A stretch of DNA of 64,000 bases, taken from the NCBI GenBank assembly GCA_045595165.1, contig JAZNZY010000006.1, positions 1 through 64,000 on the forward strand, in the 5' to 3' direction. Source of the stretch: SFLA01 sp045595165 (lineage in GTDB: Bacteria > Bacillota > Clostridia > Oscillospirales > CAG-382). Below, one piece after another: positions 25,750-33,602 of this stretch. A program made the translations under genes and the position numbers. Position 1 is the stretch's first letter. Every line of letters begins with the position of its first letter. The notes below the pieces were generated by a model that was given only the letters and a program-made list of their open reading frames with translations, ran no database searches and was not told the origin of the DNA.

Positions 25750-26496
25750 TTATCCGTTAAAACTCAAATAATCACCGGAAACGTAGCCGTTTTGTCCGTT
25801 ATAAATTACCGCATACCAATTACCGTTACTGCCCGTTACGGAAACGGTGGAGCCGTTGGGAATTGCACCTATGATCTGTCCGCTTAAAGAGGGTGCAGAA
25901 CGCAAATTAAGTCTTCCTCCTGCGGTACGCACGGTGGCGGTCTGGGTAATTCCCGGCTGAACGAAGGGCACGCCGAAATACTGTGCCACGCCTTGGGAAA
26001 GAGTGCGGGCTATTACGTTAAGATTACTGCGGATCCATTCCGCATCCTCGGGGTTATCGTGATAGGCTATCTCTGCCAGCACGGTAGGTGCAACCGCGTT
26101 GCGCACCTCGTAAAGGGTGGTTGTGGGAATGGCGCGGACACGCTCCGGAAGCGGATATATGTTTTTAAAAAGGGAAACGAATATCTCCGCCGCCCGCAAG
26201 CCGTCTGCACTTCCGGGAAAATAATAAAAATCGCTTCCCCGCTGTCCTCCGGGGTTGGCACTGCCCGAAGCGTTGGAATGTAAAGCGAGGTGCAGACCGT
26301 AATTCCCCGCGTTTGATTTGCGCACCGATGCACCTACCGAGCCCTCGGGATCGTTTCTCGTAAAGGTAATTCCGCTTGCCGAAAGATAGGGTTCCATAAG
26401 GTCGGCGATCATATTCATATAATACTCTTCGTTGCCCTCGCCGTCGTAATACAAATTATATTCCTGAGTTGAAGGGCTTAAAAATAATCTGGGCAT
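25750..26496 (-). CDS. N-acetylmuramoyl-L-alanine amidase with SH3 domain
   Basis: A 248-aa protein with an Amidase_3 catalytic domain (about residues 1-175) and one bacterial SH3 domain (about 187-246, LNLRSAPSLSGQIIGAIPNG). Zinc and catalytic positions can be seen in the NEEYYMN, LHLALHSNA and LAEIAYHDN segments. The start LFLSPSTQEYN is typical of cortex or cell-wall amidases that lack a signal peptide. It would cut the bond between muramic acid and L-alanine in peptidoglycan. GGAGGATTT lies before the ATG. Confidence 0.9.
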   Translation of the reverse strand: MPRLFLSPSTQEYNLYYDGEGNEEYYMNMIADLMEPYLSASGITFTRNDPEGSVGASVRKSNAGNYGLHLALHSNASGSANPGGQRGSDFYYFPGSADGLRAAEIFVSLFKNIYPLPERVRAIPTTTLYEVRNAVAPTVLAEIAYHDNPEDAEWIRSNLNVIARTLSQGVAQYFGVPFVQPGITQTATVRTAGGRLNLRSAPSLSGQIIGAIPNGSTVSVTGSNGNWYAVIYNGQNGYVSGDYLSFNG

Positions 26497-26586
26497 ATAA
26501 AAAATCCTCCTTGTGTCTTAATATATGTATATGCGGCAAAGGAAGGAAATTTTATAAAAAACTTAAAAAAAAGTTGATAAAACCTA

Positions 26587-26786
26587 TTGACAAAACGGGT
26601 TTTAAGTGGTAATATGCTTTGGACAAAGAAGTTGGAGCTTGCTCCTCACCCGCCGACAAGGTGTCAGGCGAGGTAAATAGTTTTCGTATCCCGGTTTGAT
26701 AAATCGGTTTGCGTTGCTGTGCTTTTTTGTTGTGCACAGCTTTTTTTATTGTAAAAAAGCGTATTTAACACGGAGGTGTATCAGTT
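26587..26786 (+). promoter_or_regulatory. infC-rpmI-rplT promoter and attenuated leader
   Basis: TTGACA (26587-26592), a 17-nt spacer and TAATAT (26610-26615) start a leader of about 165 nt. It folds into several GC-rich helices (GGAGCTTGCTCC near 26634 is one) and ends in a terminator hairpin GCTGTGC/GCACAGC (26716-26722 and 26734-26740) with seven T. This is the usual place of an L20- or IF3-type attenuator that adjusts expression of the operon. GGAGG of infC follows at 26772. Confidence 0.82.
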
Positions 26787-27320
26787 ATCAGCACTAAATC
26801 GTTCATCAACGATGAAATCAAAGCAAGTGAAGTCCGCCTGATAGATGCGGAGGGTAACCAGATCGGTATCGTTACCATCGCCCAGGCAAGACGCTTGGCA
26901 GAGGAATCCGGGCTCGACTTGGTCGAGATCGCTCCCGATGCAAAGCCCCCCGTATGCAAGGTAATGGATTTCGGCAAGTACCGCTTCGAAAAAGAAAAGC
27001 GGGAAAAGGAAATGAAGAAGAAACAGCAGACTGTGGAGCTTAAAGAGCTTCAGTTAAGATGCCGTATCGACACTCACGATTTCAACACCAAGCTTAACAA
27101 GGCGCTGGAATTCCTTACAAAAGGAAACCGCGTTAAGGTTCTGGTCAAGTTCTTCGGCAGAGAAATGGCTCACACCGAAAACGGACTCACGCTTCTGCAA
27201 AAGTTCGCGGATGCATGCGAGGAATGCGGTGTGGTTGAAAAACCCGCCAAGCTTGACGGACGTAATATGATAATGATACTCGCACCGAAAAGAACGGCAA
27301 ATCAATCGAAAGGAAGATAA
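26787..27320 (+). CDS. infC: Translation initiation factor IF-3, ATC start
   Basis: A 177-aa IF-3 that binds the 30S subunit and checks the start codon. The N-domain begins STKSFINDEIKASEVRLID and the C-domain holds RCRIDTHDFNTKL and VKFFGREMAH. No ATG, GTG or TTG is in frame near the expected N-terminus; GGAGG (26772-26776) is followed after 10 nt by ATC, which fits the family's habit of starting on AUU/AUC/AUA. IF-3 rejects such starts, so this allows self-control. The TTG at 26895 would remove 36 residues of the N-domain and was rejected. Confidence 0.92.
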   Translation: MSTKSFINDEIKASEVRLIDAEGNQIGIVTIAQARRLAEESGLDLVEIAPDAKPPVCKVMDFGKYRFEKEKREKEMKKKQQTVELKELQLRCRIDTHDFNTKLNKALEFLTKGNRVKVLVKFFGREMAHTENGLTLLQKFADACEECGVVEKPAKLDGRNMIMILAPKRTANQSKGR

Positions 27321-27322
27321 CA

Positions 27323-27523
27323 ATGGGCAAAATCAAGACACACAAGGCTACAGCTAAAAGACTTACTTGGACTGCCGGCGGCAAAGTAAAGATGGGTCAT
27401 CCCGGCCACCGTCATAAGACCGGTCTTAAGACTGCAAAACGCAAGAGAGCGCTCCGTAAGGCTTCTTATGTAAGCACTACCAGAATGAACGATCTCAACA
27501 GGCTCATCCCTTATTCCAAATAA
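27323..27523 (+). CDS. rpmI: 50S ribosomal protein L35
   Basis: A 66-aa basic protein with the L35 signature KIKTHKATAKRLTWTAGGK and the GHPGHRHKTG loop. Two nt separate its ATG from the infC stop, so it is coupled to infC. Usual family length. Confidence 0.97.
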   Translation: MGKIKTHKATAKRLTWTAGGKVKMGHPGHRHKTGLKTAKRKRALRKASYVSTTRMNDLNRLIPYSK

Positions 27524-27552
27524 GGAAATATCATTAACGGAGGATAAACGAA

Positions 27553-27906
27553 ATGGCAAGAGTAAAAGGCGCTCTTTCTACCAGAAAGAGAAGAAATAAA
27601 ACCTTAAAGCTCGCTAAGGGCTATTGGGGCGCAAAAAGTAAGCATTTTAAGATGGCTAAGCAGGCTGTTCTCAAGAGCGGCAACTACGCTTACATCGGCA
27701 GAAAGCAGAAGAAGAGAGATTTCCGCGCTCTGTGGATCACCAGAATTTCCGCACAGTGCAAGGTTGAAGGTATCAACTATTCTCGCTTTATGAACGGTCT
27801 TAAGAAGAGCGGTATCACCCTCAACCGTAAGATGCTTGCAGAGCTCGCAGTTTCCGACAAGGCTGCTTTTGCAAAGCTTGTTGAAACCGCAAAGGCTGCT
27901 CTGTAA
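27553..27906 (+). CDS. rplT: 50S ribosomal protein L20
   Basis: A 117-aa protein beginning ARVKGALSTRKRRNKTLKLA with a long basic N-terminal extension and the RDFRALWITRISA core. It helps early 23S folding and in Firmicutes also binds the infC leader to repress its own operon. Usual family length; CGGAGG precedes the ATG. Confidence 0.97.
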   Translation: MARVKGALSTRKRRNKTLKLAKGYWGAKSKHFKMAKQAVLKSGNYAYIGRKQKKRDFRALWITRISAQCKVEGINYSRFMNGLKKSGITLNRKMLAELAVSDKAAFAKLVETAKAAL

Positions 27907-27910
27907 AGTA

Positions 27911-27939
27911 TTGACATAACAGAAACTTTTTGGTATAAT
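27911..27939 (+). promoter_or_regulatory. rpsU promoter, full consensus
   Basis: TTGACA (27911-27916), a 17-nt spacer and TATAAT (27934-27939), a perfect sigma-A promoter just after rplT, so rpsU is an independent unit. Confidence 0.9.
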
Positions 27940-27988
27940 AACCATATTGTGACAAAAATCCCGTCAGGTACGGAGGGAGGGACAGAAA

Positions 27989-28165
27989 ATGGCTGAAATC
28001 AAAGTTAAAGAAAACGAGAGCATAGACAGCGCCCTTCGCAGATTCAAGAGAAGCTACCTCAGAAGCGGTGTTCAGGCAGAACTCCGTAAGAGAGAGCATT
28101 ACGAGAAGCCCAGCGTAAAGCGCAAGAAGAAGTCTGAGGCTGCAAGAAAGCGCAAGTATAAGTAA
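27989..28165 (+). CDS. rpsU: 30S ribosomal protein S21
   Basis: A 58-aa basic protein, MAEIKVKENESIDSALRRFK followed by RSYLRSGVQAEL and a Lys/Arg-rich tail. This is the bS21 pattern and length. GGAGGGAGG lies 9 nt before the ATG. It has its own consensus promoter and terminator. Too short for ordinary ORF cutoffs. Confidence 0.97.
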   Translation: MAEIKVKENESIDSALRRFKRSYLRSGVQAELRKREHYEKPSVKRKKKSEAARKRKYK

Positions 28166-28190
28166 TATACCGACTTCAAGCTATGAAAAT

Positions 28191-28222
28191 AAGGAGAGCA
28201 AATTTTGCTCTCCTTTGTTTTT
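28191..28222 (+). terminator. rpsU terminator
   Basis: Stem AAGGAGAGCA/TGCTCTCCTT followed by TGTTTTTT. Confidence 0.92.
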
Positions 28223-28271
28223 TATCGGGGTCCCCGAGAAGCCGACAGGCTTCTTGGGGTGATTTGTCGGG
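28223..28271 (-). repeat. REP-like palindrome, copy C
   Basis: Reading the minus strand: CCCGACAA, then ATCACCCCAAGAAGCC, a short loop, GGCTTCTCGGGGACC and CCGATA. It has the same layout as the copies at 15488 and 23753 and lies between the rpsU terminator and the stop of the DUF4173 gene. Confidence 0.75.
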
Positions 28272-28282
28272 AGTGATCCTAA

Positions 28283-29863
28283 TCACTCGTTCATATACTC
28301 ATCAAGCGCTTTTTCCGCCCTTATATCCGGCAAGGAAAAATCGGTAAAATGTATTTTTCTTGCAAGCTCACGCTTAAGCATGCGGGCATACAGAGATGCG
28401 GAATACGCCGCGTGATCGTCCTTTATCTCGGAAAGGTCGGAATATTCATCGATTATATATTTCTTTATCTCCACGCCGTTCTCCTGCTCGTAATGCTCGA
28501 TATAGCGTATAAGCGCGGGAAGGGCGGGTGTGCCGAGATCGTATAATTCATCCAGATCCACACTCTCCAGATCTCCTTCGATATATCTGTCCACGTTGTA
28601 ATCCGCGATAATACCGTTATAATTCGAAAGTGTGAGCAGTGCCAGCATCAACGCAACCGCAATTCCCGATGCGGGCAGCACCTTTATCTTTTTTATAAAC
28701 TGCTTTGCGATTATTATAATAAATATAATTGCAAGCAACACCATAAACCACGATGAAACCACACGTCTTTCCGTAAGTCCGTAGCTTTTGATATACAAAA
28801 CCATTTTGGACATCGCCGTGGCGATGAGGACCAGCGTCATAAGGGATATAACCACGTTTGCGGCTTTGAGAAGTATACCCTCCCCTTTGCTTTGGCGCTT
28901 CATTACCAGCGATACCGCGAAGAGTATGAAAAAGTTTATGGCGGAAACGGCGCAAAGCTCGAAAAATCCGTTGCGGGCATAGGTTGCATAGCTTAATCCC
29001 TCCGGTAATGCGCCGGAAAAGCCCGAAACGTAATATTGCCATTGGGAAACGAAAAAGAATACGTACACCACTACAAGAGGGATCAGCGCGACCGCGGTCG
29101 TAAGCGCGGGAAGAAAACGTATTTTTTCAAGACGTTCTTTGTCTTCCGCGGTGATCATACTATCCAGATCTCTTTCCGTACAGGAATAGTAGGTTCCGAA
29201 CACGTACATAGCGATTATTCCACCGACGGACAGCGAAAACAAATGGGAAAACAGGCTGAAATCCTCAAGAAAGCTAAAAGCGTTATCCAAAAGCTTGGTA
29301 AAGCCCTCATCGTAAGAAAGCAGAGTAACTACTGCGAAGGTGGGTACTACGGCAACAACAGCGCCCAGCAGTATCTTCCATATTATCTTACTGCCTTTCT
29401 TGCCTGAAAACATTGCGACCCACAGCTTGCCGAAGCGTCTGAAGGGCATTATGAAAAGAGCCTTTACGAAATCTGCGGGCAAAAGATCGGAAAATCCTTT
29501 TTCTATTTTGTTGCCCGTTGCCGTATAAACGAAATAGCTGTATGCCAGCGCCGAGCCGAGAAAGGCGAGAAGCTGCGCGAAAGCGTCTGCCGAAACGAAT
29601 ACAGCAGTTCCGAACACCACGCAAAGGAGTGCGGAGGTCGTGGCAGAAGCGTTGAATCTCCCGCCCTTTTTTAACACCAATACAGCGGTTACGCAAAGAG
29701 CGGCGAGAATGATAATAAATATTCCGAGGGGGTTATCGATAATGGGGAACGCACGGCAGAATAAATAGCCGAAAAGCAGGCACAGCCAGGCAAAAACGCT
29801 CTCAAATCCCGAAAAAGGCGGCGTTAAAGGTTCAAAAGCGGTGTTTTCGGTACCGTTATCCAT
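28283..29863 (-). CDS. DUF4173/DUF4153-family membrane protein
   Basis: A 526-aa protein with about 12 membrane helices. The family segment YARNGFFELCAVSAINFF and the later KMVLYIKSYGLTERRVVSSW are clear marks of DUF4173 proteins. A soluble C-terminal part of about 120 residues follows. It is last in a three-gene minus-strand operon with a small XRE regulator (2 nt gap) and a DUF2975 protein. Function not established. Confidence 0.82.
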   Translation of the reverse strand: MDNGTENTAFEPLTPPFSGFESVFAWLCLLFGYLFCRAFPIIDNPLGIFIIILAALCVTAVLVLKKGGRFNASATTSALLCVVFGTAVFVSADAFAQLLAFLGSALAYSYFVYTATGNKIEKGFSDLLPADFVKALFIMPFRRFGKLWVAMFSGKKGSKIIWKILLGAVVAVVPTFAVVTLLSYDEGFTKLLDNAFSFLEDFSLFSHLFSLSVGGIIAMYVFGTYYSCTERDLDSMITAEDKERLEKIRFLPALTTAVALIPLVVVYVFFFVSQWQYYVSGFSGALPEGLSYATYARNGFFELCAVSAINFFILFAVSLVMKRQSKGEGILLKAANVVISLMTLVLIATAMSKMVLYIKSYGLTERRVVSSWFMVLLAIIFIIIIAKQFIKKIKVLPASGIAVALMLALLTLSNYNGIIADYNVDRYIEGDLESVDLDELYDLGTPALPALIRYIEHYEQENGVEIKKYIIDEYSDLSEIKDDHAAYSASLYARMLKRELARKIHFTDFSLPDIRAEKALDEYMNE

Positions 29864-29865
29864 AA

Positions 29866-30084
29866 TTATACCTCCGTTAAGTCATCGGGCTTGTACTCGA
29901 TAATATCCTCCACCGAGCAATCCAGTGCGCGGCAGATAGCATCGAGGGTGGAAAAGCGAATCGCTTTCGCTTTGTTGTTTTTGAGAATGGACAGATTGGC
30001 AAGGGTGATGCCCACTTTTTCCGAAAGCTCGTTAAGGGACATTTTTCTTTTTGCCATCATAACGTCCAGATTTATAATTATCAT
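29866..30084 (-). CDS. Small XRE-family HTH regulator (YozG type)
   Basis: A 72-aa protein that is almost entirely an HTH (residues 6-65: KMSLNELSEKVGITLANLSI, then FSTLDAICRALDCSVEDIIE). This type regularly accompanies DUF2975 membrane proteins, as here. It probably regulates its own operon. Confidence 0.85.
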   Translation of the reverse strand: MIIINLDVMMAKRKMSLNELSEKVGITLANLSILKNNKAKAIRFSTLDAICRALDCSVEDIIEYKPDDLTEV

Positions 30085-30099
30085 ATTACTCCCCTCCCG

Positions 30100-30579
30100 T
30101 TAAACAGTAAGGTCGTTTTCGTTCTTTATCTCGGTTGCCGCTTCAATAACGTTTTTTACAACACGCAGGCAAAGTCCGAGAAAGGACATAGCAAGAGTAA
30201 CGATGAACGCCGCTGAGTGGAAATACTGGGCGATAAAAATGATTGCCGCAAGAAGAACGCACATCCAGGAAATAAAACGGATATACGAAACGCTTTTCGG
30301 GGTGAACACGAGTCCCTTGCGAACGCGGAGCAAAAGCAAGGTTACCGCAATACAGCATACGAAAGCGACGGTTAATATTGCATAGCACCACAGCATAAAC
30401 CAAAGCTTATACGTTTCGCCCAGTTTATCCGACAAAAGCACCCGTACGAAATCCTCCGTAGGACCTGAGCGCGCCATTTCGATGGGCAAAAAGACACCCA
30501 ACCCCACAACGATGATGCTGAACATTACGGAAAGTATTATTGAAATTGTGACCGAAGCCTTAGAGGGTATTTTTGGCAT
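30100..30579 (-). CDS. DUF2975-family membrane protein
   Basis: A 159-aa protein with four membrane helices and the closing motif VKNVIEAATEIKNENDLTV typical of DUF2975. Its pairing with a YozG-like regulator 15 nt downstream is conserved in Firmicutes. Function unknown. Confidence 0.82.
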   Translation of the reverse strand: MPKIPSKASVTISIILSVMFSIIVVGLGVFLPIEMARSGPTEDFVRVLLSDKLGETYKLWFMLWCYAILTVAFVCCIAVTLLLLRVRKGLVFTPKSVSYIRFISWMCVLLAAIIFIAQYFHSAAFIVTLAMSFLGLCLRVVKNVIEAATEIKNENDLTV

Positions 30580-30594
30580 TTTCTTTTCTCCTTT

Positions 30595-31203
30595 TTAATC
30601 AATGAATTCACATACTGCAAACCAATATTCCGCTTTTCCGCTGCACAATGGGTTATCCTTGTACCATTCAACGGTAATGCAATAAATATTCCGTCCTCCG
30701 AAAACAGCGGCGCCGTCATTTAATTCTACGGGAATACCGTCGCCCACTATTCCGGCAGCCCACGTATCCGCATCCCAGCAAAGGACTGTTACGGAATCCG
30801 CCTCTAAATTAAGGCTTATCAGATACTCACCGTCGCCGTTTTGCGGCTCGCAATACGGTATTGTACCGGTACTCGGCACCGAATACTCGCCGTAGCCGGC
30901 TATGTTTACAGTGCAACGGGTAACGTCTACTTTCGTGGACGTATTTTCGGAAATAAGATACAAGCAGTCAAAATCCGTCGGCGCGATATCAGCAGTACCG
31001 CTTTCCTCCAGGAGTGTTTCTGATTCCTCGCTCACGTCCGAAACAACGGGTTCTGAAACTTCATTTGCCACAGATTGCTCATTGCTTTCATCGTGTGACG
31101 GAGCTCCGTTTCCATCGTTTTCCGTATTAACATCAGCCATAGCGTTACAACCGAGCAAAAGCAAAACGGAAATTATAATTACGTATACAATCGCTTTTTT
31201 CAT
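30595..31203 (-). CDS. Lipoprotein of unknown function
   Basis: A 202-aa lipoprotein (lipobox LLLGC, Cys19) with an acidic Ser/Glu-rich linker (about 25-70) and a C-terminal domain of about 130 residues ending SGKAEYWFAVCEFID. It lies 15 nt upstream of the DUF2975 gene on the same strand and may be first in that operon. Not recognised. Confidence 0.72.
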   Translation of the reverse strand: MKKAIVYVIIISVLLLLGCNAMADVNTENDGNGAPSHDESNEQSVANEVSEPVVSDVSEESETLLEESGTADIAPTDFDCLYLISENTSTKVDVTRCTVNIAGYGEYSVPSTGTIPYCEPQNGDGEYLISLNLEADSVTVLCWDADTWAAGIVGDGIPVELNDGAAVFGGRNIYCITVEWYKDNPLCSGKAEYWFAVCEFID

Positions 31204-31311
31204 TATCTCACCTCGGAAATGTATTTTTCTTCCAACCGCAGAATATCACATTGCATCTCGTTTGTCAATAGTAATTTATCGTTTTTCGATATTTTTTACA
31301 CGAAAAAGAAT

Positions 31312-31336
31312 AAGAGCACGGTTTTGCCGTGCTCTT
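31312..31336 (-). terminator. Terminator of the COG3044 ATPase gene
   Basis: Stem AAGAGCACGG/CCGTGCTCTT followed on the minus strand by ATTCTTTTT. Confidence 0.85.
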
Positions 31337-31344
31337 TGAATATA

Positions 31345-33138
31345 TTATTCTTTTTTAGAAAAGGAGCTATGCCGCATACGGTTTATTGCCGCGATAAGCT
31401 CCTGCTTACGAGGGAGATCGAGAAAGCGGCGGCAGGTGGTGAAGAAGGCTGTATATATACTGTCCAAACCTTCCGCTCCTACCGTATAATAAAGCTCGTT
31501 TACCACCTTTTCCAAATCTATATACGGAGAATTACCCGTTACCGCGATACGCCTTAACATAAATCCCAATGCGTCCATCTGGGCAACGCTGATGATGTTG
31601 TGCAATCCTCTGATGTCTATCTTCTCGTCCCCCATAAAGATTATCCCCATATCGGACACGGACAAAACCTCCGTGCCGCATCCCGCAGGATACGAAGAAA
31701 ATCCGTATGAAAGAAGTACGCGGGATTGGGACCAATCCGCGTCTGTCTTTTCCACCGGCGGAACGGATGCGCTGATAGATTTTGATTTTTCCGTAACGTC
31801 ACGCACAACATAATCTTCAAGCATATATACCTTGTGCGCTACGGAAAGATATTCTCCGCTTCCGCCGATAACCAGAATGGTAGAAACGCCCTTTTCCTCA
31901 TAAAGCTGGCAAACCCGATCGGTAAATGGAGTGATAGGCTCTTTGGAGATAAGCTCCTTCATCATAGAATCCCGTATCATAAAGTTGGTGGCGCTTCGGT
32001 CCTCGTCAATAAGTATAAGACGGGAGCCGAAATCCACCGCTTCCATAATATTTGCCGCCTGGGAGGTGGAGCCCGAGGCACGCTGGGTGGAAAAATCCGA
32101 GGTATCTCCTCCCGGTATCCACTTTATAAAGGGCGAGATATTCACGTGCTGAATACATCTGCCGTCCTCTGCGGAAACAGTAACAGCGGTATCGTCGGTT
32201 ATACACAGTTCCCTGCCGTCCCCGCTAACGTGATCGTAAATGCCTGAGGAAATTGCATCCAGCAGAGTGGATTTTCCCGAATAGCCTCCGCCCGTAATAA
32301 CCGTGACTCCCCTTTTTATACCCATTCCCTTTATTCCGCAGATCTCTATACGGTCATCAGACGGGGAAACAAAGGGGACGGCACCCTGCATAGGAAGAGC
32401 GGTTCCCTTATGGCGGGGAAGAATGCTTCCGTCAGCAATGAAGGCGCAATACTGGCTGTTTTTAAGAAAATTTCTTATTTTCCGTTGTTTGTCTTCCAGC
32501 ACAATTGCTGTATCCAGCTTTGTTTTATCAAACTCCAAAACAAACCGTTCAAATGCATCCGGTAGGTCGCGGCACAGCATTTGTATGGTTTTGCGTATTT
32601 TCCTTGCGGGAAGCTGTACCTGCATTTTAATGCACAGACACAAAACAGGCGGGCGGTCAATATCATCGTGCAATAAGTATATGGTGGCTCCGCCGCCGTT
32701 TTCGTAATCCTTTTGAGGGCACACGGAAAAATACGTTGTATTGCGGATGACCACCTCGCCGCCCGGACGGTAAAGATAATATTTTCCGTTTTCTTTATCC
32801 GGACGGGAACGATTGTATATATCCTCGTTGAGAGAATCTATATACGGCGCAAGAGCACGCAGACAATGATCTGCCGCTGCGGCGGAAGGGTGGGTTATTC
32901 CCAGCCTGTGAGCAGGTATCATAAAGGTTAAGGTAGGCATATCCTTGGCGTTTTTGTGGGTAGTTTCTATATGCACCGAAATATTGCCGTACCAATAGGT
33001 AGGATCGGATTCCACTATGGGAGTGGGAGATGGATTTCCATATGATCCCGGCGGTACTATGATCTGTCCCTCGTACATTTCTTTATAGGTAGTCGTGTTG
33101 TTATCCATTGAAAGTAAAAATGCTTTTAACCGTTTCAA
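31345..33138 (-). CDS. Predicted ATPase of the ABC class (COG3044)
   Basis: A 597-aa cytosolic protein with one ABC-like ATPase core: Walker A GGGYSGKST (283-291), a signature-like RASGSTSQAANIMEAV (353-368) and Walker B RLILIDEDRSA (373-383). No membrane segment or transporter partner is present, which fits the soluble COG3044 group, whose role is not established. The start is TTG at 33138 with CGGAGG 8 nt upstream; this TTG overlaps the stop of a 13-codon leader ORF. Upstream lies a leader of about 290 nt with two terminators and a longer leader ORF, so expression is probably conditional. Confidence 0.85.
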   Translation of the reverse strand: MKRLKAFLLSMDNNTTTYKEMYEGQIIVPPGSYGNPSPTPIVESDPTYWYGNISVHIETTHKNAKDMPTLTFMIPAHRLGITHPSAAAADHCLRALAPYIDSLNEDIYNRSRPDKENGKYYLYRPGGEVVIRNTTYFSVCPQKDYENGGGATIYLLHDDIDRPPVLCLCIKMQVQLPARKIRKTIQMLCRDLPDAFERFVLEFDKTKLDTAIVLEDKQRKIRNFLKNSQYCAFIADGSILPRHKGTALPMQGAVPFVSPSDDRIEICGIKGMGIKRGVTVITGGGYSGKSTLLDAISSGIYDHVSGDGRELCITDDTAVTVSAEDGRCIQHVNISPFIKWIPGGDTSDFSTQRASGSTSQAANIMEAVDFGSRLILIDEDRSATNFMIRDSMMKELISKEPITPFTDRVCQLYEEKGVSTILVIGGSGEYLSVAHKVYMLEDYVVRDVTEKSKSISASVPPVEKTDADWSQSRVLLSYGFSSYPAGCGTEVLSVSDMGIIFMGDEKIDIRGLHNIISVAQMDALGFMLRRIAVTGNSPYIDLEKVVNELYYTVGAEGLDSIYTAFFTTCRRFLDLPRKQELIAAINRMRHSSFSKKE

Positions 33139-33176
33139 ATATTATTCCTCCGAAAAATTAGAAATGAATAAGACAA
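33135..33176 (-). CDS. Second leader ORF, 13 codons, coupled to the ATPase
   Basis: GAGGAGG (33190-33184), then 7 nt, then TTG opens a 13-codon frame LSYSFLIFRRNNI. Its TGA overlaps the TTG start of the ATPase (TTGA). Translation of the ATPase may depend on ribosomes ending here. Short and not confirmed by any conservation I can check. Confidence 0.4.
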   Translation of the reverse strand: MSYSFLIFRRNNI

Positions 33177-33188
33177 AATACAACCTCC

Positions 33189-33383
33189 TCAAAAAATAAT
33201 ATTTGCCTTATACTTATATTCGGAGTTTTCTTTTTCGGCATTAAAAAAGCACCCCTTCGGGTGCGAACAAGTAAAACAAACAAAAAACACCCGAAGCCGG
33301 ATGTTTGCATACCGCAAGCTGATTATAAAACCGCAAAGCGAATGTACGTTACGTCCGGCAAATATAAGCTTTTCACGATACAT
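33189..33383 (-). CDS. Leader ORF upstream of the ATPase
   Basis: A 64-codon frame starting at ATG 33383 with GAAAGGGG upstream: MYREKLIFAGRNVHSLCG, then an Arg-rich stretch. It begins about 44 nt into the leader transcript and crosses both leader terminators, the layout of a ribosome-sensing leader peptide. No protein family is recognised; only the first third may matter. Confidence 0.45.
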   Translation of the reverse strand: MYREKLIFAGRNVHSLCGFIISLRYANIRLRVFFVCFTCSHPKGCFFNAEKENSEYKYKANIIF

Positions 33384-33427
33384 CGCCCCTTTCGGTTTGT
33401 GTTTTTTTAAGCAAGAAGCCTTGCTTC
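33241..33427 (-). ncRNA. Structured leader RNA with two tandem terminators
   Basis: It starts near 33427. It has a 5' hairpin AAGCAAG/CTTGCTT (33426-33420 and 33415-33409), then a central part, then terminator 1, ACATCCG/CGGGTGT (33304-33298 and 33293-33287) with a U-tract, and terminator 2, GCACCC/GGGTGC (33264-33259 and 33254-33249) with six U. I could not match it to a known riboswitch class. Confidence 0.65.
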
Positions 33428-33433
33428 TGTGTA

Positions 33434-33462
33434 AATATACCACATAAAAGGCGTTTTGTCAA
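33434..33462 (-). promoter_or_regulatory. Promoter of the ATPase leader
   Basis: Minus-strand TTGACA (33462-33457), a 17-nt spacer and TATATT (33439-33434). Confidence 0.85.
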
Positions 33463-33522
33463 GAACAGGTAAACATAACATTCGTCAAAAGTAATAAAAA
33501 TAAGATTTTCGGTTTTTACCTA

Positions 33523-33551
33523 TTGATTATTTTTAACATCAATGCTATAAT
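33523..33551 (+). promoter_or_regulatory. Promoter of the OppA-like gene
   Basis: TTGATT (33523-33528), a 17-nt spacer and TATAAT (33546-33551), 50 nt before the start codon. Confidence 0.75.
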
Positions 33552-33602
33552 ATAATGAATTGTTGTGAAGCACCTTCGCAAAATATCCGGGAGGAACAGA
33601 TA

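Noticed and set aside
33241..33427. Assignment of the ATPase leader to a known riboswitch class
   Set aside because: I compared it by eye with the conserved cores of the common classes and found no match.
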